Below, piece by piece: positions 15,941 through 24,866 of a stretch of DNA of 64,000 nucleotides. A program made the translations under genes and the position numbers. The notes beneath the pieces are model-generated. The model saw only the letters and a program-made list of their open reading frames with translations, did not search any database and was not told where the DNA came from. The number at the start of each line of letters is the position of its first letter. Within the stretch, counting starts at the first letter, position 1. This DNA comes from VXLM01 sp034421575 (lineage in GTDB: Bacteria; Chloroflexota; Dehalococcoidia; Lucifugimonadales; VXLM01), in the NCBI GenBank assembly GCA_034421575.1, contig DAOUKG010000046.1, positions 1 through 64,000 of the forward strand, written 5' to 3'.

Positions 15941-16699
15941 ATGCCGCGAATGGACGGCATCACGATAAAGTCCAATCGAGAATTGGATTTGATGCGTGAG
16001 GCCGGTCACGTTGCGTCCCTTACGAAGGCGGTCCTGAGGGACGCGATCCGTCAGGGAGTCACATCCCGGGAGTTGGACGCCCTCGCCGAGCGGGAGATAC
16101 GCTCTCTCGGGGCCGTCCCGGCATTCAAGGGACTTTACGGCTTTCCCGCTACGATCTGCGCTTCATTCAACGAAGAGATCGTTCATGGCATACCGTCAAA
16201 ACGGAGGCTGGAGGAAGGGGACATCATCAGCATAGACCTCGGAGCCGTTGTCGGCGGGTTCTACAGCGACACGGCCTTCACGGTCGGTGTGGGGCGAATA
16301 GACGAGGACTCGCAGCGGTTGATCGACGCCACTAGAGAATCGCTCCGCCTGGCCGTCGAGCAGACGAGGGCCGGGAGTCGAGTCGGCGATATCGGCGCCG
16401 CAGTGCAGACGTATGCCGAGGGTCTCGGCTACGGGGTCGTACGACAATACGTCGGTCACGGCATCGGGCGGTCGCTTCACGAGGACCCTAGCGTGCCGAA
16501 TTACGGTACCCCCGGTCGCGGCGCACAGTTCCGGGTGGGAATGACGGTCGCTATCGAGCCGATGCTTAACATGGGAACTTGGGATACGAGAGTCTTGGAC
16601 GACGGATGGACCGTTGTGACCGCCGATGGCAGTCGCTCGGCCCATTTCGAAGAAACCGTGGCGGTAACGGAAAACGGGCCCGAAGTCCTGACAGCATAG
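15941..16699 (+). CDS. map: Methionine aminopeptidase, type I
   Basis: This removes the N-terminal methionine from nascent proteins. From the ATG at 15941 it has 252 residues. The five metal ligands are visible: Asp99 and Asp110 (ISIDLGAVVGGFYSDTAF), His173 (YVGHGIGR), Glu206 (AIEPML) and Glu237 (HFEETVAV). The substrate-side His82 is also present. The frame is open back to 15887, and GTG 15935 or ATG 15950 are alternative starts. The MetAP-Ia core needs nothing upstream of 15941. Confidence 0.95.
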   Translation: MPRMDGITIKSNRELDLMREAGHVASLTKAVLRDAIRQGVTSRELDALAEREIRSLGAVPAFKGLYGFPATICASFNEEIVHGIPSKRRLEEGDIISIDLGAVVGGFYSDTAFTVGVGRIDEDSQRLIDATRESLRLAVEQTRAGSRVGDIGAAVQTYAEGLGYGVVRQYVGHGIGRSLHEDPSVPNYGTPGRGAQFRVGMTVAIEPMLNMGTWDTRVLDDGWTVVTADGSRSAHFEETVAVTENGPEVLTA

Positions 16700-16706
16700 A
16701 GGGTAT

Positions 16707-16949
16707 ATGCCGAAGAAAAGCCAGAGTGGAGGGAAGAAGGAAGCGATTGCGGTAGAAGGCCGTGTCACTGAGTCGCTCCGCAACGCGACGTTCCGCGTCG
16801 AGCTTGCGAATGGGCACGAGGTGCTCGCCTACCTGTCCGGCAAGATCAAGATGAACTACATCCGCGTCCTGCCGGGTGACCGCGTGCTGGTGGAACTCTC
16901 ACCCTACGACTTGGGGAGGGGACGAATCACCTACCGTTTCGCCAATTGA
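16707..16949 (+). CDS. infA: Translation initiation factor IF-1
   Basis: This is an OB-fold factor that occupies the ribosomal A site during initiation. It is 80 residues. A ~10-residue Lys/Ser-rich lead precedes the core (IAVEGRVTESLRNATFRVEL), which ends with the family signature SPYDLGRGRITYRF. It lies eight bases after map. Confidence 0.97.
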   Translation: MPKKSQSGGKKEAIAVEGRVTESLRNATFRVELANGHEVLAYLSGKIKMNYIRVLPGDRVLVELSPYDLGRGRITYRFAN

Positions 16950-17049
16950 CCCCCGGAACGGCGTCAAAAGCTGCAGCGGATGCGGCAGCGCCCGTCGCTT
17001 GGAGGGCAGGGCGTTTGGGCTTCGTGATGCGCGGAGAGGAAAGACAATT

Positions 17050-17163
17050 ATGAAAGTATCCACATCGGTCAAGAAAAGGTGCGCCAACTGTCAGATCATC
17101 CGGCGGCGCGGCAGAGTGATGGTTATATGCAGCAACCTGCGGTGCAAACAGCGGCAGGGCTAG
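17050..17163 (+). CDS. rpmJ: 50S ribosomal protein L36
   Basis: This is bL36, a 37-residue zinc-knuckle protein. The sequence starts MKVSTSVKKRCANCQIIRRR, with ligands at Cys11, Cys14 and Cys27. Cys32 takes the place of the usual histidine. The ATG at 17050 follows a GGAAAG ribosome-binding site. It is too short for most ORF screens but lies exactly where expected between infA and rpsM. Confidence 0.95.
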   Translation: MKVSTSVKKRCANCQIIRRRGRVMVICSNLRCKQRQG

Positions 17164-17172
17164 GAGACGATT

Positions 17173-17553
17173 ATGGCAATAGTATCCGGAGTGAATATTC
17201 CCGACAACAAGCGCGTTGAGATTTCCCTCACGCGAATCTACGGCATCGGACGTTGGCAGGCGAAGGACGTCGCGTCCAAGGCAGGCGTCGAGGGCAATCC
17301 CCGAGTCTCCGACCTGACTGAGGCCGAGCTTGCGCGAATACGCGAGATCGTCGACCGGGAAAAGCTCGTGGAAGGCGACCTTCGACGAGAGGTCACCAGC
17401 AACATACGCCGCCTGATCGACATCGGCACCTATAGAGGCAACCGCCACCGGCGAGGGCTTCCCGTCCGGGGCCAGCGGACCCACACGAACGCCCGCTCCA
17501 AGCGCGGGCGTCGCGTGCCGGTGGCCGGCAAGCGACAGGTGGGCAAGAAGTAA
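17173..17553 (+). CDS. rpsM: 30S ribosomal protein S13
   Basis: This is uS13, a head protein that touches P-site tRNA and forms the intersubunit bridge with L5. It has 126 residues. VSGVNIPDNKRVEISLTRIYGIG and the C-terminal RGLPVRGQRTHTNARSKRG are conserved. It opens the alpha section, nine bases after rpmJ. Confidence 0.98.
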   Translation: MAIVSGVNIPDNKRVEISLTRIYGIGRWQAKDVASKAGVEGNPRVSDLTEAELARIREIVDREKLVEGDLRREVTSNIRRLIDIGTYRGNRHRRGLPVRGQRTHTNARSKRGRRVPVAGKRQVGKK

Positions 17554-17592
17554 AAGACCAACCGACCATTCAACGACTCAAAGAGGAGAACC

Positions 17593-17982
17593 ATGCCAAG
17601 GGCGCCGAGAACACGAAGAAGGGAACGAAAATCCGTACCCGTGGGTCGAGCCTACATCCAATCGACCTATAACAACACCATCATCACGCTCACCGATCCG
17701 CAGGGCAACGTGATTGCCTGGAGCAGCGCAGGGTCCCTGGGGATCTTCCGCGGCTCCCGGAAGTCCACGGCGTTCGCCGCTCAAAGGGCGGGTGAAGATG
17801 TGGCCCGAAAGGGCACGGAGCATGGACTGCGACAGGTCGAGGCCTTTATTCGAGGCCCCGGCGCCGGTCGTGAGGCCGCCGTTCGCGCGCTGAACGCCGC
17901 AGGCATCCTCGTAACGAGCATTCGAGACGTCACCCCCATCCCCCATAACGGGTGCAGGCCCCGCAAGCGCAGGCGAGTCTAG
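17593..17982 (+). CDS. rpsK: 30S ribosomal protein S11
   Basis: This is uS11, a platform protein at the mRNA exit and Shine-Dalgarno helix. It has 129 residues. YIQSTYNNTIITLTDPQGNV, the GFRGSRKSTAFAAQ-like region and the PHNGCRPRKRRRV C-terminus are typical. A GAGGAG ribosome-binding site lies upstream. Confidence 0.98.
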   Translation: MPRAPRTRRRERKSVPVGRAYIQSTYNNTIITLTDPQGNVIAWSSAGSLGIFRGSRKSTAFAAQRAGEDVARKGTEHGLRQVEAFIRGPGAGREAAVRALNAAGILVTSIRDVTPIPHNGCRPRKRRRV

Positions 17983-18029
17983 GGACTGCCTCAGGGTCCT
18001 GAATAGCAAGGAGAAACGGACAGACACAC

Positions 18030-18665
18030 ATGGCACGAAAAACCGATGCAGTATGCCGCCAATGCCGTCGCATTGGGGAAAAGCTCTTCCTCAAGGGCGA
18101 CCGCTGCTACTCCCCGAAATGTGGAGTGGAGCGTCGTCGTCGCCCGCCCGGAGACCAGGGGACGCGCCGCCCGAGAAGACCCACCGAGTGGGCCCTCCAA
18201 CTGCGCGAGAAGCAGAAGGCCCGATTCACCTATGGAGTCCTCGAGCGACAGTTCAAGAGATACTTCTCCGACGCCCGGGAAAGTCAGGGCGTGACCGGCG
18301 ACGTGCTGCTGCAGCTCCTGGAATCGCGGCTCGACAATGTCGTCTATCGCCTGTCGTTCGTCGATTCGCGACCACAGGCCAGGCAAATAGTCAATCACGG
18401 CCATTTCAACGTCAACGGACGCAAGGTCAGCATTCCGTCCTACAGGGTCCGACCGGGCGACGTTGTGACTTGGCGCCGGGTAACCGACGACACCGTGCCC
18501 GGATTCGTCGAGGCCCTGACCGACGGCCTTCCGAAGCGCCCCGTCCCTTCCTGGCTCAAGCTTGAACCCGGCACGCTCACGGGCGAAATGCTCTCCATGC
18601 CTGAGCCGACGGAAATCGACACTGGCATAGACGCGAGGCTCATCGTGGAGTTCTACTCCAGGTAG
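18030..18665 (+). CDS. rpsD: 30S ribosomal protein S4 (zinc-binding type)
   Basis: This is uS4, a primary 16S-binding protein and alpha-operon repressor in E. coli. It has 211 residues. Cys9, Cys12, Cys26 and Cys31 (VCRQCRRIGEKL, YSPKCGVE) form the zinc site of the C+ paralogue, as in Thermus and Bacillus-type S4. The S4 RNA-binding domain (LESRLDNVVYRLSFVDSRPQ) follows. Confidence 0.98.
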   Translation: MARKTDAVCRQCRRIGEKLFLKGDRCYSPKCGVERRRRPPGDQGTRRPRRPTEWALQLREKQKARFTYGVLERQFKRYFSDARESQGVTGDVLLQLLESRLDNVVYRLSFVDSRPQARQIVNHGHFNVNGRKVSIPSYRVRPGDVVTWRRVTDDTVPGFVEALTDGLPKRPVPSWLKLEPGTLTGEMLSMPEPTEIDTGIDARLIVEFYSR

Positions 18666-18735
18666 TCCCACTGAGGACGCCTGCCGGACCGAGAACCAAC
18701 ACTCGGTGACGATCGAGAGGAGTAACTGCGACATA

Positions 18736-19794
18736 ATGATAGACTTCCACACCTTTGCTGCGCCGGAAACGATGATCGAAGAGCCGGAGCCGGAACCCGT
18801 CCCGCTGATCACGGTCGATTTCGAGGACGAGCGATACGGCAAGTTCGTCATCGAACCGCTGCCGCAGGGCTACGGCATGACGCTCGGCAACCCCCTCCGA
18901 CGAGTTCTCTACAGCTCGCTGAAGGGCGCTGCCGTCACGTCAGTCAAGATTGAAGGCGTCCTCCACGAGTACGCGACCATAGACCACGTCAAGGAGCAGG
19001 TGTCGGACATCCTGCTCAACATCAAGGGCGTGCGGCTGCGGTCGCAGGTGGACCGACCGGGCAAGCTCCGGCTGGAAGTGGCAGGGCAGGGCGAAGTATC
19101 CGCCGGCGACATCATGGCATCCTCCGACTTCGAGGTGGTGAACCCCGAGTGGCACATCGCCACGCTCGACTCCGACGAGGCAAAGCTGTCCATCGAGCTC
19201 AACGTCGAGCGCGGAATCGGATACGCCGAGGCCTCGGAGGGCGACGGCGTGCCCATCGGCGTGCTGCCCGTCGACGCCATATTCACCCCCGTACGGAAGG
19301 TGAATTACAGCATCGAGGACACTCGCGTGGGACAGCGCACGAACCTCGAACGCCTCATCATCGAGATCTGGACGGACGGGTCGATCACCCCCCTCGAGGC
19401 TCTTCGCGACGCGGGGAACGTCCTCGTGGAGAAGTTCTTCCTGTTCGCCAATGCCCAGAAGGGCTCCGCCGACGGACAGCTCACCACCCCGGTCGTGCTA
19501 ACGCTCACGCCGGAGCAGTACAACACCCCGGTCGAGAAGCTCGATCTCTCGTCACGGACGCTCAACTGCCTCAAGCGCGCGAGCATCGATAAGGTCGGCC
19601 AGGTCCTCGAGATGAACAAGTCGGAGCTGCTGCAGATAAGGAACTTCGGCGAGAAGTCGCTGAGTGAGCTGTACGAAAGGCTCCGCGAATACGACCTCCT
19701 GCCGCCGGAACTCGACCCCGATATTCAGGAGACCCAGGCGCAGGAAGAAGCGGCCGAGGACGAGGAGTCCGAGACCGAGGACACGGAAAGCTAG
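18736..19794 (+). CDS. rpoA: DNA-directed RNA polymerase subunit alpha
   Basis: This scaffold subunit dimerises to assemble RNA polymerase, and its C-terminal domain binds UP elements and activators. The ATG at 18736 gives 352 residues, and GTG 18706 is an alternative. The N-terminal domain motif GMTLGNPLRRVLYSSLKGAA and the C-terminal domain (LNCLKRASIDKVGQVLEM) are intact. About 25 acidic residues (QETQAQEEAAEDEESETEDT) extend beyond the alpha-CTD, longer than usual. Confidence 0.97.
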   Translation: MIDFHTFAAPETMIEEPEPEPVPLITVDFEDERYGKFVIEPLPQGYGMTLGNPLRRVLYSSLKGAAVTSVKIEGVLHEYATIDHVKEQVSDILLNIKGVRLRSQVDRPGKLRLEVAGQGEVSAGDIMASSDFEVVNPEWHIATLDSDEAKLSIELNVERGIGYAEASEGDGVPIGVLPVDAIFTPVRKVNYSIEDTRVGQRTNLERLIIEIWTDGSITPLEALRDAGNVLVEKFFLFANAQKGSADGQLTTPVVLTLTPEQYNTPVEKLDLSSRTLNCLKRASIDKVGQVLEMNKSELLQIRNFGEKSLSELYERLREYDLLPPELDPDIQETQAQEEAAEDEESETEDTES

Positions 19795-19806
19795 GGAGAT
19801 TCGAAC

Positions 19807-20160
19807 GTGAGACACAAAGTTGCAGGACGCAAGCTCGGTCGTGATACGGCCCACCGCATGCTGATGCTGCGCGGCCTCGTCACCGACCTGCTGCGTCACG
19901 AGTCCATACGAACGACCGAACCGAAGGCGAAGGAAGTAAAGCGCCTCGCCGAAAAGGTCATCACCCGCGCCAAGAAGGGCACTCTCCACCAGAGGCGCAT
20001 GGCCGCCTCGTTCCTTACCGATGAGAAGGTGGTCGCCAAGCTCTTCGACGAGATCGGCCCGCGCTTTGACGAGCGCCCCGGCGGGTACACCCGAATCATC
20101 AAGATCGGCCCGCGAAAGGGCGACGCATCCCCCATGGCGCAATTGGAACTGGTTGAGTAG
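19807..20160 (+). CDS. rplQ: 50S ribosomal protein L17
   Basis: This is bL17, a bacterial tunnel-exit protein. It is 117 residues from a GTG start. The family opening MRHKVAGRKLGRDTAHRMLM and the RGGYTRI-like stretch (RPGGYTRIIKIGPRKGD) are conserved. It follows rpoA by 12 bases as the last alpha-operon gene. Confidence 0.97.
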   Translation: MRHKVAGRKLGRDTAHRMLMLRGLVTDLLRHESIRTTEPKAKEVKRLAEKVITRAKKGTLHQRRMAASFLTDEKVVAKLFDEIGPRFDERPGGYTRIIKIGPRKGDASPMAQLELVE

Positions 20161-20196
20161 GGGACGGCAGGCAAATGGCGGTGCGTAGGAAGAACA

Positions 20197-20961
20197 TTGA
20201 GATACGCACTCATCATCGAATATGACGGAACGCGCTACAGCGGGTTCCAGTATCAGAAGAACGCACGAACGGTACAGGAGGAGATTGAAAAGGCAATAGC
20301 CCGCTTCACCGGCGAGGCCGTGCGAATCAAGGCTGCCGGACGCACCGACGCGGGCGTCCATGCCACCGGGCAAGTGGTCGCCTTCGACTCGGATGCCGGC
20401 CATCCCGCCGAGGTTGTCGTCAGGGCGCTCAACAGCCATCTTCCGGACGACATTGCGGTGAAGGATGCGCGAGAAGTGTCCGACGCCTTCGATCCGAGGA
20501 GGTGCGCCACAGAGAGGAAGTACGTCTACACCATCGACTGCGGACAAACGCGGTCACCGATTCGAAGACGGACCACCTACCATCTGGGACGACCGCTCGA
20601 CGTGGAGCGAATGAGCGAGGCGGCCGGGACTCTCGAAGGAGTACACGACTTCGCGCAGTTCTCAGGACCGCTTGAACGGCCCGAAGCGAGCACCGTCAGA
20701 GAGATATTCTCAATAGACATACGGGAAATCGAAGAGACCGTCCGAATCGAGGTGACCGGAAACGCCTTTCTCCCGCACCAGGTACGCCGAATGGCGGGGG
20801 CGTTGGTGGACATAGGACTGGGAAAGCTGACGGGAGAAGACGTGGGAGGTCTCCTGAAGGGCCCCGTCGACGGCATCGCAGCCCATGCCCTGCCGCCCCA
20901 GGGCCTCTGTCTCGTTAGCGTCAAATACGAACAGTCTGATAAGCTATCTGAAGGAAATTGA
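20197..20961 (+). CDS. truA: tRNA pseudouridine(38-40) synthase TruA
   Basis: This isomerises uridines 38-40 in the anticodon arm. It has 254 residues from a TTG start preceded by a TAGGAAG ribosome-binding site. The catalytic Asp51 lies in AAGRTDAGVHATGQV. The C-terminal part has FLPHQVRRMAGALVDIG. It lies between rplQ and rplM, a placement common in Gram-positive and Chloroflexota genomes. Confidence 0.96.
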   Translation: MRYALIIEYDGTRYSGFQYQKNARTVQEEIEKAIARFTGEAVRIKAAGRTDAGVHATGQVVAFDSDAGHPAEVVVRALNSHLPDDIAVKDAREVSDAFDPRRCATERKYVYTIDCGQTRSPIRRRTTYHLGRPLDVERMSEAAGTLEGVHDFAQFSGPLERPEASTVREIFSIDIREIEETVRIEVTGNAFLPHQVRRMAGALVDIGLGKLTGEDVGGLLKGPVDGIAAHALPPQGLCLVSVKYEQSDKLSEGN

Positions 20962-20963
20962 CA

Positions 20964-21377
20964 ATGGCAACGGCAACAAATCCGAACGCAACTCCTGAGT
21001 GGCACGTCGTCGATGCGGAGGGAAAGACCCTCGGACGCGTTTGCTCGGAGATATCGACCCTGCTCATGGGTAAGCACAAGCCGACGTACGTGCCCTACCT
21101 GCACAGCGGCGACTTCGTGGTCGTCGTGAACGCCGAGAAGATCTCGGTCACCGGCCGGAAGTTGGAACAGAAGATGTACTACCGGTACAGCGGCTACCAC
21201 GGCGGTCTCAAGGAACGGAACCTCGGATCGGTGTTGGAGAAGAAGCCGGGCGACGCGGTCACGCTCGCCGTAAAAGGAATGCTCCCCAAGAGCAGGCTCG
21301 GACGGCAGATGATCCGCCGCCTCAAGGTATATGCGGGGCCGGACCATCCCCACCAAGCACAGATCAACGCAAAATAG
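20964..21377 (+). CDS. rplM: 50S ribosomal protein L13
   Basis: This is uL13, an early-assembly 50S protein. From the ATG at 20964 (after GAAGGA) it has 137 residues. EWHVVDAEGKTLGRVCSEIS and KGMLPKSRLGRQMIRRLKVY are the family signatures. The frame opens six bases earlier at a TTG that overlaps truA, but the ATG has the better spacing. Confidence 0.97.
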   Translation: MATATNPNATPEWHVVDAEGKTLGRVCSEISTLLMGKHKPTYVPYLHSGDFVVVVNAEKISVTGRKLEQKMYYRYSGYHGGLKERNLGSVLEKKPGDAVTLAVKGMLPKSRLGRQMIRRLKVYAGPDHPHQAQINAK

Positions 21378-21476
21378 GAGACCCCCCTTCCTTGATCCTT
21401 CCCCCGGTGGGGGAAGGAAAACCAAAATCTCCTCCCTAGGGGGAGATAGAGAGAGGGGGCGAGGAGGACAACACAG
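21378..21476 (+). repeat. rplM-rpsI spacer with two G/C hairpins
   Basis: Two adjacent hairpins lie at 21397-21417 (CCTTCCCCC, GGT, GGGGGAAGG) and 21427-21447. Similar paired C-run/G-run hairpins occur at 54805-54855 between rplA and rplJ, at 61300-61370 before the NHL gene and inside the element at 24610-24787. They look like copies of a dispersed element that has landed between operon genes, not a gene-specific regulator. Confidence 0.6.
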
Positions 21477-21872
21477 GTGGTTTCGCAGCAGTATTACTAT
21501 GGGACGGGCAGGCGAAAGTCGTCCGTCGCCCGCGTCCGGCTCTACGTGGAGCGCGGACCGATCGTCGTCAACGGCAAGCCCATGGAGGAGACCTATCCAT
21601 GGAAGTCGTGGCAGGACATCATAAACTCCCCGCTCGAGGCCACGGATACCTTCGGCCAGGTGCGAGTGGTTGCCAAGGTGTCCGGCGGCGGCGTCGTGAG
21701 CCAGTCCGGCGCGCTCAAGCATGGGATATCCCGCGCCCTGCTGGAGATGGATCCCTCACTGCGGTCCACTCTGAAGCGAGGCGGATTCCTCACCCGCGAC
21801 GCTCGTGAGAAGGAGCGCAAGAAGTACGGTCTCCAGCGAGCCCGCAAGAAGGAGCAGTTCTCCAAGCGGTAG
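21477..21872 (+). CDS. rpsI: 30S ribosomal protein S9
   Basis: This is uS9, whose C-terminal tail touches P-site tRNA. It is 131 residues from a GTG start. YYYGTGRRKSSVARVRLYVE and the invariant C-terminal KKYGLQRARKKEQFSKR are present. It is the last gene of the superoperon, followed 33 bases later by a strong terminator. Confidence 0.97.
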   Translation: MVSQQYYYGTGRRKSSVARVRLYVERGPIVVNGKPMEETYPWKSWQDIINSPLEATDTFGQVRVVAKVSGGGVVSQSGALKHGISRALLEMDPSLRSTLKRGGFLTRDAREKERKKYGLQRARKKEQFSKR

Positions 21873-21905
21873 CTTCACACCGGCGGTTTGAGCAGAGCAA
21901 ACAAA

Positions 21906-21945
21906 GAGGCCCGGGGCATTCGCCCCGGGCCTCTCGCTTTTTCCT
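21906..21945 (+). terminator. Intrinsic terminator of the ribosomal superoperon
   Basis: A perfect 12-bp stem (GAGGCCCGGGGC with GCCCCGGGCCTC) with the loop ATTC is followed by TCTCGC and a run of five T. On the opposite strand the same stem is followed by TCTTTGTTTG, so it may also stop the convergent solute-binding-protein transcript. Confidence 0.93.
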
Positions 21946-21953
21946 ATTTCCAT

Positions 21954-21986
21954 CCGTTCACCCCGTGCTTGTCGAAGGGCGAACGG
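21954..21986. repeat. Dispersed GTTCGCCCTGAG/GTCGAAGGGC repeat
   Basis: This imperfect palindrome (CCGTTC ... CTTGTCGAAGGGCGAACGG) belongs to a short dispersed family seen again at 26031-26056, 50423-50449 and 57531-57556. It is intergenic each time. Words of this type (CTGAGCCTGTCGAAGGGC) are common extragenic repeats in many GC-rich genomes. Confidence 0.65.
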
Positions 21987-22009
21987 ATGGTATGTTTCGG
22001 TCCGTCGGT

Positions 22010-24454
22010 CTATTGCGTCCAGTACTCAGGATCGAGGAAGTGGACGCTCTTGTACTTCTGCGACCTGTTGCCAGGATTGCTGATGTTGTCGAGACCGTCC
22101 TCGAAGTAGTACGCCCCCAGGATACCCTTCGCCTCGAGGGCCACGTGGTTCTTCGGCACGTTGCGCAGGTTGTTGCGCTTCATCGTCATGCCCCGAACGA
22201 TGCCCATGAAGGCCAGGTAGCCGATGTTGTACTTCTCCTCGGCGCTGATCCGCCAGAACTCCTTGCCCATCTCGACACGTTCAGGATGGAGCACCGGGCC
22301 GGTCTGGATGCCCGTCCGCCAGATGTCCTGCTTCCTCATGATGTTGCCGGTGATGTCCGCAGGGTAGTTGCCCACAGGGGCCTGATTGCCATACGCGTCC
22401 ATGTACAGAGGATCGCCGCCCGTGGGGGCCATCCCCTGCTCACCGAACGATGCCCAGTAGTTGCCCATCGCGGCGCCGAGAGGACTGCCGCTCGTGCCTG
22501 CGAAGGCGCGGGTCCATTGGACCGTCCACTGGTTCATCGAGTAGAGCGAGATGTGGTGCTCGAACGGAAGATCGGGGTCCTCCTTTCGAACTCCGCCGGA
22601 ACCGCCTTCCTCGATGTCAACCTTGATTCCCAACTGGCCCCAGTGGTCCTGCAGGATCTCGATGTGAGGGAAGTAGGTGGAACTGGCTATGTAGTGCAGC
22701 GACAGCGGTCCGCTCCCGTCCTTGCGATCAAGGTATCCGTCGCCGTTCGCGTCCGAGTAACCCAGGTTCGCCATGATCGCCTTGGCGCCGTCGAGGTCGA
22801 TGCTGGCGTCAAGGTCGGCGTACTCCTTGCCCGGGAAGTACGGTGTGCTCGCATGAGGGATCCACTGCTGCGGAGTGCCGATTCCGCTTGCCACAACTTC
22901 GTTCATCTCGTTCCGGTCGGTCGCTATCGAGAGCGCCTTGCGGAAGTCCTTCGTGCGGAGGAGCTGTCCCATTTCGGGGTCCTGCACGAACTCGTTCTGC
23001 ACCGCCGTCGCCGAGTCGTTCCCTGCCGGCGAGCGGAAGATGTAGACGCTGTAGTCGCCCTTCTCCATGTTCGCCATGTAGAGGGGCAGCTCGCTGAGGA
23101 TCATCGAACCGCCGTAGTAGTCGTTCTCGCCGTTCATGGCGCGGAAGACGGAGGCAGTCCTGTCCTCGGTGAGGATGAGAATCTGCTCGTCGATGTACGG
23201 CATCTGGTTGCCCTCAGGGTCTACGCCCATGAAGTAATGGTTCCGCACCGCGGCGCGTCCACCATCACAGCACCGTGTCTGGATCAACTCGGACATGGCC
23301 GGCGTGTAGATGTCGCCCTTGTAGATGAAGTTCGGATCGAACTCCGTCGGTATCGGTCCCGTCTGCCGCCAGTCATTTCCGGGGCCCGACCGGATGTTGT
23401 CGATCCGGTTCTGGAGGCCTCGGATGCTTTCCTGCTCGTACTGCGCCATCAGGGCGTCGATCTCGTCAGGGTTGTACTTGGCGTGGTACCGCTTGTAGAC
23501 GTGCGAGGGAGCGTAGTAGCAGCGCGGGCATCCTCGTGTCTTGGACGATCCCCACATGTGCCTGGAGCTTGCGAGGTCGAAGTAGGGGTCGTCGAACTCA
23601 ATGGTCCAGGTCACGTCGTCAACAACCGCGAAGCTTGCCGGGTTTCCGGTGATCTGCGACTTCAACTCGGCCGGCAGGTTCGGGTTGAGCTCAGTGTTGT
23701 ACATCAGGTCTTCCATCGCAAACCTGACATCCTCGATGGTCATCGGGTAGCCGTCCGACCATCGAGCGCCACGACGGTTCGTGAAGGTGTACTTCCTGCC
23801 GTCATCGCTCACTTCCCAGCCCTTGATGAGCCGAGGCTCGCTGGTGCCCGTCGGGTCGCCATTAACCAGGCTGGTAACCGCCAGGTGGTCCAGCGTCTTG
23901 ACGTGGTGGGTCGTTATCCTCATGTTTCCGCCGTATACGCCAATCTCGTCATACGGCGCGATGACCCAGATGTCCTCGTGCACGGGCAGACGTTCTTCCA
24001 ACGGGAGAATTTGCCCCGACCTGACCAGCGCCGCCGACTGCGGGGACTCACTGAATTTCGTGGGAATCGGACCGTCCCACTGGTGAGACGGATAGCCGCC
24101 CGGCTCCAGCTTCGGCGCCATGTACTCGAAGCTGGCCATCGCGTCGGCTGGGTCCTCGCCCTCGCGCTCCGGAGAAGTAACGGCTGCTGCGCCGACTCCC
24201 GGGCTCACCGGCGCCTCCGGCTGGTCTGCCGACCTGGCAGGTGCGGCAGGAGCGGGCTGCTGCTGCGCCTGCGGAGCCGTCGTTTCGTATTCCTGGGCAG
24301 GGGCAGGGTCTGCGGCGGGAGCCGCGGGTGCAGCCCTTGCTGCCGGTATGGGCTGTGCCGGCTCTTCCGACGATTCGCAAGCGAGGGCTCCAACCATGGT
24401 GACGATAACCACCAAGGCCGCAAACCCTCCCATATTCAAGAATGTTCGTCGCAT
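22010..24454 (-). CDS. ABC transporter substrate-binding lipoprotein, family 5
   Basis: This is a predicted lipid-anchored binding protein for oligopeptides or similar solutes (SBP_bac_5 type). The ATG at 24454 has GGAG seven bases upstream and gives 814 residues. A signal helix is followed by the lipobox VGALAC with Cys26, then an Ala/Pro/Gln-rich linker to about residue 105. The binding domain shows the family marks GWEVSDDGRKYTFTNRRGARW, PMTIEDVRFA and FRKALSIATDRNEMNE. It is longer than typical (500-600 residues). No permease or ATPase genes adjoin it, so it is an orphan. The long antisense frame over it is a shadow. Confidence 0.92.
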   Translation of the reverse strand: MRRTFLNMGGFAALVVIVTMVGALACESSEEPAQPIPAARAAPAAPAADPAPAQEYETTAPQAQQQPAPAAPARSADQPEAPVSPGVGAAAVTSPEREGEDPADAMASFEYMAPKLEPGGYPSHQWDGPIPTKFSESPQSAALVRSGQILPLEERLPVHEDIWVIAPYDEIGVYGGNMRITTHHVKTLDHLAVTSLVNGDPTGTSEPRLIKGWEVSDDGRKYTFTNRRGARWSDGYPMTIEDVRFAMEDLMYNTELNPNLPAELKSQITGNPASFAVVDDVTWTIEFDDPYFDLASSRHMWGSSKTRGCPRCYYAPSHVYKRYHAKYNPDEIDALMAQYEQESIRGLQNRIDNIRSGPGNDWRQTGPIPTEFDPNFIYKGDIYTPAMSELIQTRCCDGGRAAVRNHYFMGVDPEGNQMPYIDEQILILTEDRTASVFRAMNGENDYYGGSMILSELPLYMANMEKGDYSVYIFRSPAGNDSATAVQNEFVQDPEMGQLLRTKDFRKALSIATDRNEMNEVVASGIGTPQQWIPHASTPYFPGKEYADLDASIDLDGAKAIMANLGYSDANGDGYLDRKDGSGPLSLHYIASSTYFPHIEILQDHWGQLGIKVDIEEGGSGGVRKEDPDLPFEHHISLYSMNQWTVQWTRAFAGTSGSPLGAAMGNYWASFGEQGMAPTGGDPLYMDAYGNQAPVGNYPADITGNIMRKQDIWRTGIQTGPVLHPERVEMGKEFWRISAEEKYNIGYLAFMGIVRGMTMKRNNLRNVPKNHVALEAKGILGAYYFEDGLDNISNPGNRSQKYKSVHFLDPEYWTQ

Positions 24455-24609
24455 AGTCATTCTCCTCTCAGAATTGAGAATATCTTTTCCGCACTTTGTT
24501 GCCGATTCGAATTGCGTTCCCTCACTTTTAGCATTTATAGGAAGATAAGTCAATCGTGACTGTTCAGTCGCAAATGTTCAGAGTTGATGAGGCGAACACG
24601 CCCCTCCCC

Positions 24610-24787
24610 GTAACTGATCAGACTTCATGAGACCGCTAAACACACACAACCCACCCGTCATTCCCGCCCCGTACCACGATACGGGGCGGGAATCTAATCC
24701 CCTCTCCCGTTCGCGGGAGAGGGCTAGAGCCTGCCCCGTTGCAGAACGGGGGTGAGGGTGTTCCTCTCACCGACTCTGAACAGTTAC
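24610..24787. mobile_element. Inverted-repeat element, family B, copy 1 (MITE-like)
   Basis: This lies in the 410-bp space between two divergently transcribed genes. The left end GTAACTGATCAGACTT and the right end CTCTGAACAGTTAC are inverted copies. They match the ends at 31486/31600 and 50269/50558. The interior holds hairpins at about 24665-24690 (ATTCCCGCCCCG with CGGGGCGGGAAT) and 24700-24722. No coding capacity is seen, and no clean target duplication is visible for this copy. Confidence 0.6.
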
Positions 24788-24866
24788 CTCCGCTCCCGCA
24801 TCTTGCAAAGCCGGTGGCGCTGGAGGACAATTGCCCTTCAACATGCCCGAACAACTCCGATGAGGT

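Noticed and set aside
21965..24559. 864-codon open frame on the + strand
   Set aside because: It is the antisense shadow of the solute-binding lipoprotein gene. Its translation is Val/Arg/His-rich without any domain, and the minus-strand frame has a signal peptide and family motifs.
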